Source: Spirosoma sp. SC4-14
GTDB taxonomy: Bacteria; Bacteroidota; Bacteroidia; Cytophagales; Spirosomataceae
Length of the DNA stretch: 64,000 nucleotides
Direction: 5' to 3'
Assembly (NCBI RefSeq): GCF_037201965.1
Contig: NZ_CP147518.1
Coordinates: forward strand, 3,031,001 to 3,095,000
Position 1 is the first letter of the stretch. Each line of letters opens with the position of its first letter. The notes under the pieces were generated by a model. That model worked only from the letters and a program-made list of their open reading frames with translations, ran no database searches and was not told the DNA's origin. A program made the translations under genes and the position numbers. Below are positions 54,530 through 62,590 of the stretch, piece after piece.

Positions 54530-55202
54530 GACTGGCAATAACCATACCGTCCGACATTTCAATAACGCGATCTGTACCGGCAGCAAAATCGGGGTCGTGG
54601 GTCACCGCAATGATGGTTTGCCCTTTTTCTGCCAGTTCTCTAAAAATCTCGAACACATTTTCGGTATTGGCCTTATCCAGATTACCGGTTGGTTCGTCGC
54701 CCATCACAATTGTAGGGTCGTTGATAAGCGCACGCGCAATGGCAACGCGCTGTTGCTGACCACCCGAGAGTTTGCTGGCGGGTTTACGGGCATAATCGGC
54801 CATGCCAATGATCCGAAGCTTTTCCATGGCCCGCTCTTCAATTTCTTTTTCTGGATATTTGCCCAGCTTAAGGCCCGGCAGCATTACGTTCTGAAGGGCC
54901 GTAAACTCGGGCAACAGAAAATGAAACTGGAACACAAAGCCCAGATGCTCATTGCGGAAATGGGCCAGATAGTCCTGACTGCGACCGGTCAGGCGGGTTC
55001 CGGCCATCTCGATGGCTCCATCGTAGTCAGTATCCATTGTCGACAGCAAATAGAGCAGCGTCGATTTACCACAGCCCGATTTACCCACAATTGACAGAAA
55101 TTCGCCTTTCTGCACGTCGAACGTTACATCTTTCAGAACCTGGAATTTCTCCGGGTCGTAAAAGAATTTGTTCAGGTGCTGGGCGGAAAGAACGGTGTTC
55201 AT
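54510..55202 (-). CDS. lolD: LolD/MacB-type ABC transporter ATPase
   Basis: The product is 230 residues. Walker A GKSGCGKST (40-48), Q-loop FVFQFHFLLPEFTALQNVMLP, signature SKLSGGQQQRVAIARAL (144-160), Walker B IVMGDEPTGNLD and switch His in VTHD. The LPEF-TALQNVMLP segment is the LolD/MacB group pattern. It pairs with the FtsX-type permease encoded immediately upstream in the operon (94 bases apart, with a perfect 31-base inverted repeat in the gap). Role: ATPase for export of a lipoprotein, peptide or drug. Confidence 0.95.
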   Translation of the reverse strand: MNTVLSAQHLNKFFYDPEKFQVLKDVTFDVQKGEFLSIVGKSGCGKSTLLYLLSTMDTDYDGAIEMAGTRLTGRSQDYLAHFRNEHLGFVFQFHFLLPEFTALQNVMLPGLKLGKYPEKEIEERAMEKLRIIGMADYARKPASKLSGGQQQRVAIARALINDPTIVMGDEPTGNLDKANTENVFEIFRELAEKGQTIIAVTHDPDFAAGTDRVIEMSDGMVIASHENKIQ

Positions 55203-55204
55203 TT

Positions 55205-55290
55205 TAATGATGAATTATGAATGATCAATGATGAATTACGGACGATGAGCCATCAGGCGTTCATCATTGATCATTCATAATTCATCATTA
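55205..55290. repeat. perfect 31-base inverted repeat, family 3 copy A
   Basis: 55205-55235 and 55260-55290 are exact reverse complements over 31 bases with a 24-base loop. It occupies the gap between permease and ATPase genes and starts 2 bases past the ATPase start codon region. The left arm shares 27 of 28 bases with 62509-62536. It is strong enough to fold in mRNA. Its effect on expression is inferred. Confidence 0.85.
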
Positions 55291-55296
55291 ACAAAG

Positions 55297-56547
55297 TTAG
55301 CCTCTCAAAATTTCCACCGGGTCAACCTGAGCAGCTCGGCGCGACGGAAAATACCCTGCCAGCACAGTAGTAATAATGCCGAACAGGATGCCCATTACGT
55401 AATATTTGGCTGAAAAGATGACCGGGAAGGTTTTCAGACTCAGAAAGTCGCCGGCTTCGAAAGGCGTAATCGAAAGCAGATAGCTGAGAAAAAAGCCAAT
55501 GCCCAGACCGAGCAGGCCACCGGAAAACCCAATGAAAATAGCCTGTAACAGAAAAATGGCAATGATGTCGCGGGCTTCAAAGCCAGTTGCTTTCAGGATG
55601 GCGATGTCCTTTATTTTGTTAATGACGGTCATGTTCATGATGTTATAGATGCCAAACCCTGCTACAACCAGCAACGTGATCGATACCACATAGGTAAGCA
55701 TATTACGAATTTTTTCGCCCGCCAGAATCGCCGAATTGGCCGTTGCCCAGTCTTCGGTATAGTAGCCGTATGTGGCCCGGAGCCGTTTCCCAAACGGGAT
55801 GGCTTTCATTGGGTCGGTCATTTTAATGTGGATGTCGGTAATGTAGCTGGGATCTTTCTGCATAATTTCCTGGACAGTCGAGAGGTTGGCGTAACTCTTC
55901 GTATTATCGACCGTTCCGATGCCAAAACCAAACGTACCCACCACCCGCAAAATGCGCGTACCGCCACCCGGTGTTGTTACCGTTACTTTATCGCCCACCC
56001 GAACGTTGAGCTTGCGGGCCAGTACAAAACCCATCACCAACCCATCGGGATTGGTTTTCAGCGTATTTAAATTACCTGTTTTGATCCGTGATTTCAGATT
56101 ATACAGGTGGTTTTCGCGATCGATATCAACGCCCGAAATTGTGCCCGAAAGCTGAATAGGGCCGTTGTTATAAAAAACCTGGGTAGCCAATTGGGGCGAT
56201 ACGCCAAGTACGCCCGGCTCTTTTTCGATCCGTTCGGCAATGGCGAGGCCGTTTCTAATGCGCGACTGTTCATCTTTGGGCTTCTGGTGATAGACCACGT
56301 TGAACTGCTTCGGCCAAAGCTCGTCGATCAGACTGGGACGTTGGGTATTGACTTCGTTGTACATGCGGATGTGTGGACTGGCATCCAGCGCCGAATCTTC
56401 CAGAAACTGATTTACCCCCTGCATAAACGAAATCATGGTAATGAACATGGCAATACCAAACGTTACGCCGAGCATGGCCACCAGCGTCTGACGTTTTTTT
56501 GTCAGCAGATGCGTCCGGGCGATTTGGGAAGCTATATGAATATCCAT
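55297..56547 (-). CDS. FtsX/LolC-type ABC permease
   Basis: The product is 416 residues from ATG 56545-56547 (MDIHIASQIARTHLLTKKRQ); upstream in-frame residues lie in repeat DNA and are rejected. One membrane helix near the N-terminus (TLVAMLGVTFGIAMFITMI), a large periplasmic domain (about 45-270) and three C-terminal helices (VVSITLLVVAGFGIYNIMNM, IIAIFLLQAIFIGFSGGLLG, IITTVLAGYFPSRRAA) form the MacB/LolC fold. With the LolD-like ATPase it forms the inner-membrane part of a mechanotransmission transporter. Next to TolC and HlyD genes it is likely a MacAB-TolC-like exporter. Confidence 0.94.
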   Translation of the reverse strand: MDIHIASQIARTHLLTKKRQTLVAMLGVTFGIAMFITMISFMQGVNQFLEDSALDASPHIRMYNEVNTQRPSLIDELWPKQFNVVYHQKPKDEQSRIRNGLAIAERIEKEPGVLGVSPQLATQVFYNNGPIQLSGTISGVDIDRENHLYNLKSRIKTGNLNTLKTNPDGLVMGFVLARKLNVRVGDKVTVTTPGGGTRILRVVGTFGFGIGTVDNTKSYANLSTVQEIMQKDPSYITDIHIKMTDPMKAIPFGKRLRATYGYYTEDWATANSAILAGEKIRNMLTYVVSITLLVVAGFGIYNIMNMTVINKIKDIAILKATGFEARDIIAIFLLQAIFIGFSGGLLGLGIGFFLSYLLSITPFEAGDFLSLKTFPVIFSAKYYVMGILFGIITTVLAGYFPSRRAAQVDPVEILRG

Positions 56548-56612
56548 GAATGATTGACTTGTTGAATGATTGACTTGTTGAATGACTGAATACAGCCAAC
56601 AAGTCAATCATT
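56547..56612. repeat. family-2 tandem and inverted repeat between permease and adaptor genes
   Basis: Two perfect 16-base units (TGAATGATTGACTTGT, 56547-56562 and 56563-56578) plus a partial third, then a right arm (56598-56612) that is the exact reverse complement of 15 bases of either unit. The right arm contains the stop codon of the adaptor gene, and the left end touches the permease start codon. Confidence 0.8.
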
Positions 56613-57698
56613 TATAATTACCTTAGCTTTCTCGGTTAGTCCGCCCTTCACTTCAACCAGATCGAAGTTTTCGGCTCCTTTCTGGAATTTGATCTTTTGT
56701 TTCTTATCATCCTCTTCAACCCAGACGCTATCGTTGCCCACAACGTAGGACTTCGGAATGGTCAGCACATGCGGATTCTGACTGATTATGATGTTAGCTT
56801 CTACTGTCAGGCCATAGTAGGAGGCCGGTTTGTCGCCCACAAACTCTGCATCGACCCGAAATGACTGATCACTTCGATTCAGCTTTGGGTAAATCTTACT
56901 CACCTTCGCTTTAAATACTTTATTCGGATAAACGTCGGCTTTTAGCATGACTTCCTGTCCGATGCGCAACCGACCGAAATCGCTTTCATCGACCGACAGT
57001 TGAGCGTATAGTTGATTGCCACTTCCTACCAGCGCTAACTGATCGCCTACACGCACCACCTCGCCCGGTTCTTTATACACTTCATATACCTTTCCATTCA
57101 CAAAGCTGCGAACCCGCGTGTTGCGCCCTGCTTCTTCAGAGCTAACCAACTGGCTGCGGTTGTTTTCCACGTCGAGCCGAATCTGGTCGCGACTTCGCTC
57201 CAGTGTGTTGAGCTGGGCGCGTAGGTTGTTTTTCGATAGCGTATAATTCAGTTCGGCTTTTTCGAGTTCGGCTTTGGAGGTGGCATTTTGCTGATAAAGT
57301 TCCCGAAAGCGATGGTAGTTAATGGAGTCGTTGGCGAGTCGGGTGCGGGCATTTCGTACCTGTGCTTCGAGTTCGGCCAGCACGGGCGAATTGGGACTCA
57401 GGTTCGATCGGGCCTGCCGGTAAGCATTGGCGGCTGCCTGCTGCCGGGCCACTTCCGTCGCATTTTCGAGTACAAACAACAATTGATTTTGGTGAATGGA
57501 GTCGCCTTCGTTAATGAGTCGTTGCTGTAAAATACCCGTAGCATCGGCCGTAACGGTGTATTCATTGCGCGGATATACATTGCCCGATGCATACACCGCT
57601 TCGGTCAGTTCCTGATACGAAGGCGACGTGCTGCCAGAGTCATGGTTACAAGCCACGATAATGGGTAACAAGACCAGTATGGAAAGAGCTGTTTTCAT
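56604..57698 (-). CDS. HlyD/MacA-type periplasmic adaptor lipoprotein
   Basis: The product is 364 residues from ATG 57696-57698, chosen because it starts a lipoprotein signal with lipobox (LVLLPIIVACNHD). The frame continues far upstream but that part overlaps a repeat and the TolC gene. Seen: biotinyl-lipoyl-like half-motifs (ILQQRLINEGDSIHQNQLLF, RSFVNGKVYEVYKEPGEVVRVGDQLALVG), a long coiled-coil hairpin (ANAYRQARSNL, AELEAQVRNARTRL, KAELEKAELNYTL) and beta-barrel/MP domains. It bridges the inner-membrane transporter and TolC, 107 bases after tolC in the operon. Confidence 0.93.
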   Translation of the reverse strand: MKTALSILVLLPIIVACNHDSGSTSPSYQELTEAVYASGNVYPRNEYTVTADATGILQQRLINEGDSIHQNQLLFVLENATEVARQQAAANAYRQARSNLSPNSPVLAELEAQVRNARTRLANDSINYHRFRELYQQNATSKAELEKAELNYTLSKNNLRAQLNTLERSRDQIRLDVENNRSQLVSSEEAGRNTRVRSFVNGKVYEVYKEPGEVVRVGDQLALVGSGNQLYAQLSVDESDFGRLRIGQEVMLKADVYPNKVFKAKVSKIYPKLNRSDQSFRVDAEFVGDKPASYYGLTVEANIIISQNPHVLTIPKSYVVGNDSVWVEEDDKKQKIKFQKGAENFDLVEVKGGLTEKAKVIIND

Positions 57699-57722
57699 GG
57701 AAGTATTTGGGGAGAGGGAGTT

Positions 57723-57802
57723 GGTACTCAGTTTATGGTTTTTGGTGGCTCCGCCTGTCAATAAATATCCTTCTATTGCAGCGCATCCGTAAACCGAGTA
57801 CC
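57723..57802. repeat. intergenic inverted repeat, family 1 copy B
   Basis: 57723-57735 and 57790-57802 are 13-base reverse complements with one mismatch. The loop contains GGTGGCTCCGCC, as in copy A (6123-6196). It lies between tolC and hlyD and ends 4 bases before the TolC stop codon (57806). Outer ends of both copies read GGTAyTCAGTTTA and the reverse. Confidence 0.7.
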
Positions 57803-57805
57803 TCG

Positions 57806-59122
57806 TCATTGCCCATTACGGATTTGTAGGATCGTTTGGTTGATAAATACGTTCGACAAATTGTTCAGATACCGATTCTGTGCGGTCAGGGCTTCATTGA
57901 ATACGTTTAGGTACTGATCGTAGGCAAACAGGCCCGATCGGTATTTGATAAGCGCTATCTGTACATTTTGCCTGCTGAGTTCGTAATTCTGACGATTCAG
58001 GTCCAGCGATCGAATGGCCTGGTTGTAGGTATTCCGGATGTCTTCGTTATCCGTTTGTTGTTTGTTGCGTTCATAGGCCAGCGCCGTTTCGGCGGCTTTT
58101 AATTGAAGCCGCGCACGGGTGATATTACTAGTCCGAAGGCCCCCCGAATAAATTGGCCAGTTAAACTGCAACCCCGCTACTCCAATCTGATACCAGGGCT
58201 GGTTGGTACTGAGAAAGTTGAACGCATTACGTTGTGCCTGTTCGGTAAATCGACCGTAGGCCGACAGTGTAGGCCACCGCTGCAATCGTTCGCGATTGAG
58301 TTGACGTTTCGATAATTCGACGCGGGATTGCTCTAACGTAACCTGTGGACGTTCGAGCCTGGGTAGGTCGGAGGCTGGAACAGGCCCGCCCGCCGGGCGA
58401 TTGGCCAGATCTTCTGAAAGCATAAGACTATCGGAAGGTGCCAGACCCAGCAGCAGTTTCAACTGATTCAGGTTACGAACATAGGCCAGTTCGTTCTGAT
58501 ACAGTACATCGGCAGTGGTGAGCTGTACCGCCCGGATGCGGTTGTATTCCAATGGTTCAATGATGCCTTTGTCGAGCCGGTCGCGGGCAATCTGGGTAAG
58601 CGTATCGGCTGCCGACAGGTTTTTCTGCGTTAAGGAAATGGCCGAACGAGTCAGGAGTGTGGCATGATACAGGCGGGCCGTTTGTGTTGAGATTTCGTCC
58701 TGCAAAACGAGCATCTGGTTATCGGTAATCCGTAAATTCTGCTCCGTAATTCCCTGGTCGGCTCGTGCTGGCCGGTTTATAACCGGAACGGTCACTTCAA
58801 CACCACTTGCCAGCACGTAGGGAAGGCCGAAGCGCAACGAACGGAACTCGCCGGGCTGACCACCCAGAAATTCGGCCGGAACTAACTGAACAGGCAGGGC
58901 ATAGTTGTAATCGAAATTGGTAAAGAAGCGTGCCTGGGGCAGGAGAGGAGCGCGGGTTGCCCTACGTTGTTGCTCCTGCGCCTGCCGGTTCTGCTGTGCA
59001 TTCCTAAGTTCTGGATTGCTACGGTGAGCCAGCTCCAGAGCCTCCTGCACGGAAGAGACGATGGTCTGACAGCGGACATTGTACGAACAAAGTACTAAAC
59101 CAATGAGAATAAGTCGATTCAT
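57806..59122 (-). CDS. TolC family outer-membrane channel
   Basis: The product is 438 residues from ATG 59120-59122 (MNRLILIGLVLCSYNVRCQ, signal peptide). TolC structure is visible as two homologous repeats of long helices: LELAHRSNPELRNAQQNRQAQ and, in the second half, LERPQVTLEQSRVELSKRQLN, with the conserved NY...YELSRQNVQIALIKY and FNEALTAQNRYLNNL ends. It forms the outer-membrane exit of the exporter. First gene of the operon tolC-hlyD-ftsX-lolD-lytS-lytR on the minus strand. Confidence 0.95.
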   Translation of the reverse strand: MNRLILIGLVLCSYNVRCQTIVSSVQEALELAHRSNPELRNAQQNRQAQEQQRRATRAPLLPQARFFTNFDYNYALPVQLVPAEFLGGQPGEFRSLRFGLPYVLASGVEVTVPVINRPARADQGITEQNLRITDNQMLVLQDEISTQTARLYHATLLTRSAISLTQKNLSAADTLTQIARDRLDKGIIEPLEYNRIRAVQLTTADVLYQNELAYVRNLNQLKLLLGLAPSDSLMLSEDLANRPAGGPVPASDLPRLERPQVTLEQSRVELSKRQLNRERLQRWPTLSAYGRFTEQAQRNAFNFLSTNQPWYQIGVAGLQFNWPIYSGGLRTSNITRARLQLKAAETALAYERNKQQTDNEDIRNTYNQAIRSLDLNRQNYELSRQNVQIALIKYRSGLFAYDQYLNVFNEALTAQNRYLNNLSNVFINQTILQIRNGQ

Positions 59123-59459
59123 AGATAGGTCGAATGGACGATCAAAGGAAGAAAGTTTCCCCGGCATTAATCCTGACTTTTATCATAAAGCTGAAAAAAA
59201 ACTACATGAAGCTGATCAGGTTAAAATAAACCGAAACGTCGAGCTGCCGTAACCTGTTGGCGCCGTGGAATAGATATCTCTGGATTCTGCTGCTGTCCAG
59301 ATGCGTACAGAATATGTCCGTTTATGGACAATGCTATGAGGTAAAGCGTAAGAATAAGCCTCTTTTCAGCCTAAAAACAAACCTTTCTGAGTTTGGTCCG
59401 GCATTTGACATACGGAAATGGATGAAATCGAAAGCCTCCGGCAGACTAACCATTGACGT
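59123..59459. other. divergent intergenic region upstream of tolC and padR
   Basis: A 337-base gap between divergent tolC and padR starts. No convincing gene: a 73-codon frame beginning at 59257 overlaps the padR start and shows no conserved features. It contains a TGTCC-N6-GGACA inverted repeat at 59315-59330, described separately. Promoters for both operons must lie here. Confidence 0.45.
59315..59330. promoter_or_regulatory. TGTCC-N6-GGACA inverted repeat (candidate PadR operator)
   Basis: A 5-base inverted repeat with a 6-base spacer, 130 bases upstream of padR and 190 bases from tolC. PadR-family proteins bind dyads of this size in divergent control regions. The short arms make chance occurrence quite possible. 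Confidence 0.25.
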
Positions 59460-59795
59460 ATGCGACGAAGTGATTTAGGCGAATTTGAAGAAGTGGTCCT
59501 ACTGGCAGTAGCCGCGCTGTCGCCGGGAGCCTACTCGGTAGTTATTGCAGAAGAACTTGAACGTGAGACTGGCAACTCTGTCAGTACAGGGGCTGTCCAT
59601 GCGGCTCTTCAGCGATTGGAACAGAAAGGCTACCTCCGTTCGGAACTGGGCGAAGCTACCGCCGAACGAGGTGGCCGCCGGAAACGGCTGTTTACGGTTA
59701 CTGCGCTGGGCGGGCGTGTTTTGAGCGATGTACGCGCCGTTCGCAACCGACTATGGGATCGCATTATCCCGAATATCCGACTCGAATGGAGCTAA
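59460..59795 (+). CDS. PadR-family transcriptional regulator
   Basis: The product is 111 residues of the short PadR type: winged HTH with GEFEEVVLLAVAALSPGAYSVVIAEEL and STGAVHAALQRLEQKGYLRSE, then the conserved GRRKRLFTVTALG wing. It regulates adjacent genes, and this subtype is frequently encoded directly before large FtsX-type permeases in Cytophagales. Two such permeases follow on the same strand, the first starting 72 bases downstream. The target and ligand are unknown. Confidence 0.95.
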   Translation: MRRSDLGEFEEVVLLAVAALSPGAYSVVIAEELERETGNSVSTGAVHAALQRLEQKGYLRSELGEATAERGGRRKRLFTVTALGGRVLSDVRAVRNRLWDRIIPNIRLEWS

Positions 59796-59802
59796 TATAA
59801 AA

Positions 59803-59867
59803 AGCAGGGAGTGGCAGGGATGGCATGGATCGTCCGGAAAATTCCCGCTACCCCTGCCATCCCTGCT
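59803..59867. repeat. imperfect inverted repeat ending at the first permease start codon
   Basis: 59803-59820 and 59851-59867 pair over 17-18 bases with one indel (AGCAGGGA...). The right arm ends exactly one base before ATG 59868, so the start codon would lie at the foot of the hairpin. It may control translation. Confidence 0.6.
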
Positions 59868-62504
59868 ATGACACCACCCCGCCTGGCCGACCGCCTTTTG
59901 ACCTGGTTCTGCGCTCCGCATCTGCGTGAAGAGGTGCTGGGCGATTTGCACGAACGCTATGCCTTGCGGGTGAAGCGCATAGGCGAGAAGAATGCTAAAT
60001 GGCGCTACTGGCGGGATATGCTGACTTATGTACGACCTGAATTCGTCAAACGAAAACCTTCGGAATACCCTCAACCAACAAATACGACTATGCTACGGAA
60101 TTATCTAAAAATCGCGTTTCGGACGCTGGCCAAGCACAAAGGCTATTCGGCCATCAATATGGCGGGGCTATCGGTTGGTATGGCGGTGGCGCTGCTGATT
60201 GGCCTCTGGCTGTGGGACGAACTTTCCTTTAACAAATACCATGAACATTACGACCGCATTGCTCAGGTCAAACAGCATGTGCTGAATAACGGCGAAGTTC
60301 AAACCTGGAATACAGCTCCTTTTCCATTGGCTGAAGAACTTCGCAGAAACTACGGTAGTGATTTTAAACGGGTTGTGCTGGCCCGCGAAGACGGTAGCCA
60401 CATACTGTCCTCGGGCGACATAAAATTCTCGGAACGAGGGGTTTACTTCGAGCCACAGGTTACCGAAATGCTCTCGCTTAAGATGCTGAAAGGCAGTCGG
60501 AATGGGTTACGGGAGCCCGGTTCCATTTTGCTTTCGGAGTCGGTGGCTAAAGCCTTCTTTGGGGATGTGGACCCGATGAATAAACTGATCAAAATCGACA
60601 ACAATCTGAGTGTAAAAGTGACGGGTGTTTATGAAGACCTGCCCCGCAACTCGTTTTTTCATGAGGTCTCGTTTATGGCGCCCTGGGATCTGTATTACAA
60701 CAATACCGAATGGGTCCGAACGATGGCCGATCCGTGGCGACCAAACGCCTTCCAGGTGTTTGTGCAGCTAGCCGATCAGGCTGATTTTGATAAAGTGTCG
60801 TTCAAGATCAGGGATGCTAAACTCAAACGGGTCAGCAAAGAACTGGCGAAGAAAAAGCCTGCTCTCTTTCTGCATCCGATGAGCCAGTGGCATCTGTATT
60901 CGGAGTTTAAGGATGGGGTGAACGTGGGTGGTAAAATCCAATATGTGTGGCTGTTCGGTATCATCGGCGTATTTGTGCTGCTCCTGGCCTGCATCAATTT
61001 TATGAACCTGAGTACGGCCCGGAGCGAAAAGCGCGCCAAGGAAGTGGGCATTCGTAAAGCGGTTGGATCAGTGCGCACACAATTGATCTACCAGTTTCTG
61101 TTTGAGTCGCTGCTGATCGTGTTTTTTTCGTTACTACTGGCATTGCTTTGGGTTCAGTTGCTGCTTCCGACGTTTAACGAGGTTGCCGACAAGGAATTAC
61201 GCATTCTTTGGACTAACCCTATATTCTGGTCGATCTGCCTTGGTTTTAGCGCGTTGACTGGTCTGATCGCGGGCAGTTACCCGGCATTCTACCTGTCGTC
61301 GTTCAATCCGGTGCAAATTCTGAAGGGAACCGGTCCGTCGCTACGGTTCAAGGTAGGGCGATTGGCGTCATTACCGCGTCAGGTGCTGGTGGTGGTTCAG
61401 TTTACGGTGTCGGTCACGTTGATTATTGGGACTATTATCGTCTTTCGGCAGATTCAGTTTGCCCGAAATCGCCCAATTGGCTATGAAAGCAATGGACTGA
61501 TTTCAGTACCTATGGTTACGGCCGACATCCACAAACATTTTGATGCCGTCAAGCGCGAATTACTTCAAACGGGAGCCATTTCAGAAATGGCCGAGTCGAG
61601 CAGTCCACCAACCGAAGTTTGGAATAGCAGTAGTTCAATCGATTGGAAAGGCAAAGACCCGAACCTGTCTGTCGATTTTTCGATTGTGGAAGCCTCTCAC
61701 GACTACGGAAAGACCATTGGCTGGACCATCAAAGAAGGCCGGGATTTCTCGCGCGATTTTCTGACCGATTCGAGCGGTATCATCCTAAACGAAGCCGCCG
61801 TGAAATTCATGGGATTGAACAACCGCAACGGCGGACTGCCTGTGGGCGAAACCATCCGCTGGTTCGATCAGCCGTTTAAGGTAATTGGTGTGGTAAAGGA
61901 TCTGGTCATTCAGTCGCCTTATGAACAGGTAAAACCCACGGTTTTCCATCTGGCAAACTACGCTGGTGCGGTTACTATACTGAAAATCAATCCACAGCGC
62001 AGTGCCAGCGAAGCCTTGGGGCAGATTGAGACCGTGTTTAAAAAATTCAATCCATCGCAGCCGTTCGACTACCAGTTTGTGGATGAGGAGTTTGGCCGAA
62101 AGTTTGGGAATGAAGAGCGGATTGGTAAACTGGCCAGTTTCTTTGCTGTTTTGGCCATCTTTATTAGCTGTCTGGGTTTGTTTGGCTTAGCGTCTTTCAT
62201 TGCTGAGCAACGCACCAAAGAGATCGGGGTTCGGAAAGTGCTGGGGGCATCCGTGGCCAATTTGTGGGGCCTTTTATCGGTCGACTTTATCCGTCTGGTA
62301 ATTATCTCATGCATCATCGCCACGCCTATTGCCTATTATTCACTTCATGAATGGTTGCAAAAATTCACCTATCACACGTCTATTCCCTGGTGGATTTTTG
62401 CTGCGTCGAGTATAGGAGCGTTGGTCATTACCCTGGCAACCGTCAGTTTTCAGGCCATTAAAGCAGCCCTGATGAACCCCGTAAAATCGCTGAGATCGGA
62501 ATGA
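59868..62504 (+). CDS. FtsX-type ABC permease with N-terminal permease prefix domain
   Basis: The product is 878 residues from ATG 59868 (MTPPRLADRLLTWFCAPHL); an upstream in-frame Met (59811) would add 19 residues inside the repeat. Prefix domain residues 1-80 (LREEVLGDLHERYALRVKRIG, RYWRDMLTYVRPEF), then two MacB/FtsX halves with about eight helices: NYLKIAFRTLAKHKGYSAINMAG, periplasmic domain, VFVLLLACINFMNLSTARSEK, VLVVVQFTVSVTLI, second periplasmic domain, FISCLGLFGLASFIAEQRTKEIG and the last helices. It probably acts in peptide or lipid export or in signalling, but has no matching ATPase here. It follows the PadR regulator. Confidence 0.94.
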   Translation: MTPPRLADRLLTWFCAPHLREEVLGDLHERYALRVKRIGEKNAKWRYWRDMLTYVRPEFVKRKPSEYPQPTNTTMLRNYLKIAFRTLAKHKGYSAINMAGLSVGMAVALLIGLWLWDELSFNKYHEHYDRIAQVKQHVLNNGEVQTWNTAPFPLAEELRRNYGSDFKRVVLAREDGSHILSSGDIKFSERGVYFEPQVTEMLSLKMLKGSRNGLREPGSILLSESVAKAFFGDVDPMNKLIKIDNNLSVKVTGVYEDLPRNSFFHEVSFMAPWDLYYNNTEWVRTMADPWRPNAFQVFVQLADQADFDKVSFKIRDAKLKRVSKELAKKKPALFLHPMSQWHLYSEFKDGVNVGGKIQYVWLFGIIGVFVLLLACINFMNLSTARSEKRAKEVGIRKAVGSVRTQLIYQFLFESLLIVFFSLLLALLWVQLLLPTFNEVADKELRILWTNPIFWSICLGFSALTGLIAGSYPAFYLSSFNPVQILKGTGPSLRFKVGRLASLPRQVLVVVQFTVSVTLIIGTIIVFRQIQFARNRPIGYESNGLISVPMVTADIHKHFDAVKRELLQTGAISEMAESSSPPTEVWNSSSSIDWKGKDPNLSVDFSIVEASHDYGKTIGWTIKEGRDFSRDFLTDSSGIILNEAAVKFMGLNNRNGGLPVGETIRWFDQPFKVIGVVKDLVIQSPYEQVKPTVFHLANYAGAVTILKINPQRSASEALGQIETVFKKFNPSQPFDYQFVDEEFGRKFGNEERIGKLASFFAVLAIFISCLGLFGLASFIAEQRTKEIGVRKVLGASVANLWGLLSVDFIRLVIISCIIATPIAYYSLHEWLQKFTYHTSIPWWIFAASSIGALVITLATVSFQAIKAALMNPVKSLRSE

Positions 62505-62508
62505 AAGG

Positions 62509-62590
62509 TAATGATGAATTATGAATGATAAATGATGCCTGCCATTCCTAGTTCGTCGTCCCCTCATTCTTCATTTATCATTCATCATTA
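62509..62590. repeat. intergenic inverted repeat, family 3 copy B
   Basis: The left side (62509-62536) matches copy A at 55205 in 27 of 28 bases. 62521-62535 and 62571-62585 are perfect 15-base reverse complements, and the right arm continues to the ATG at 62590. It fills the 85-base gap between the two permease genes. Confidence 0.75.

Noticed and set aside
59257..59478. 73-codon frame upstream of padR
   Set aside because: It overlaps the padR start in another phase, starts without context and has no conserved features.
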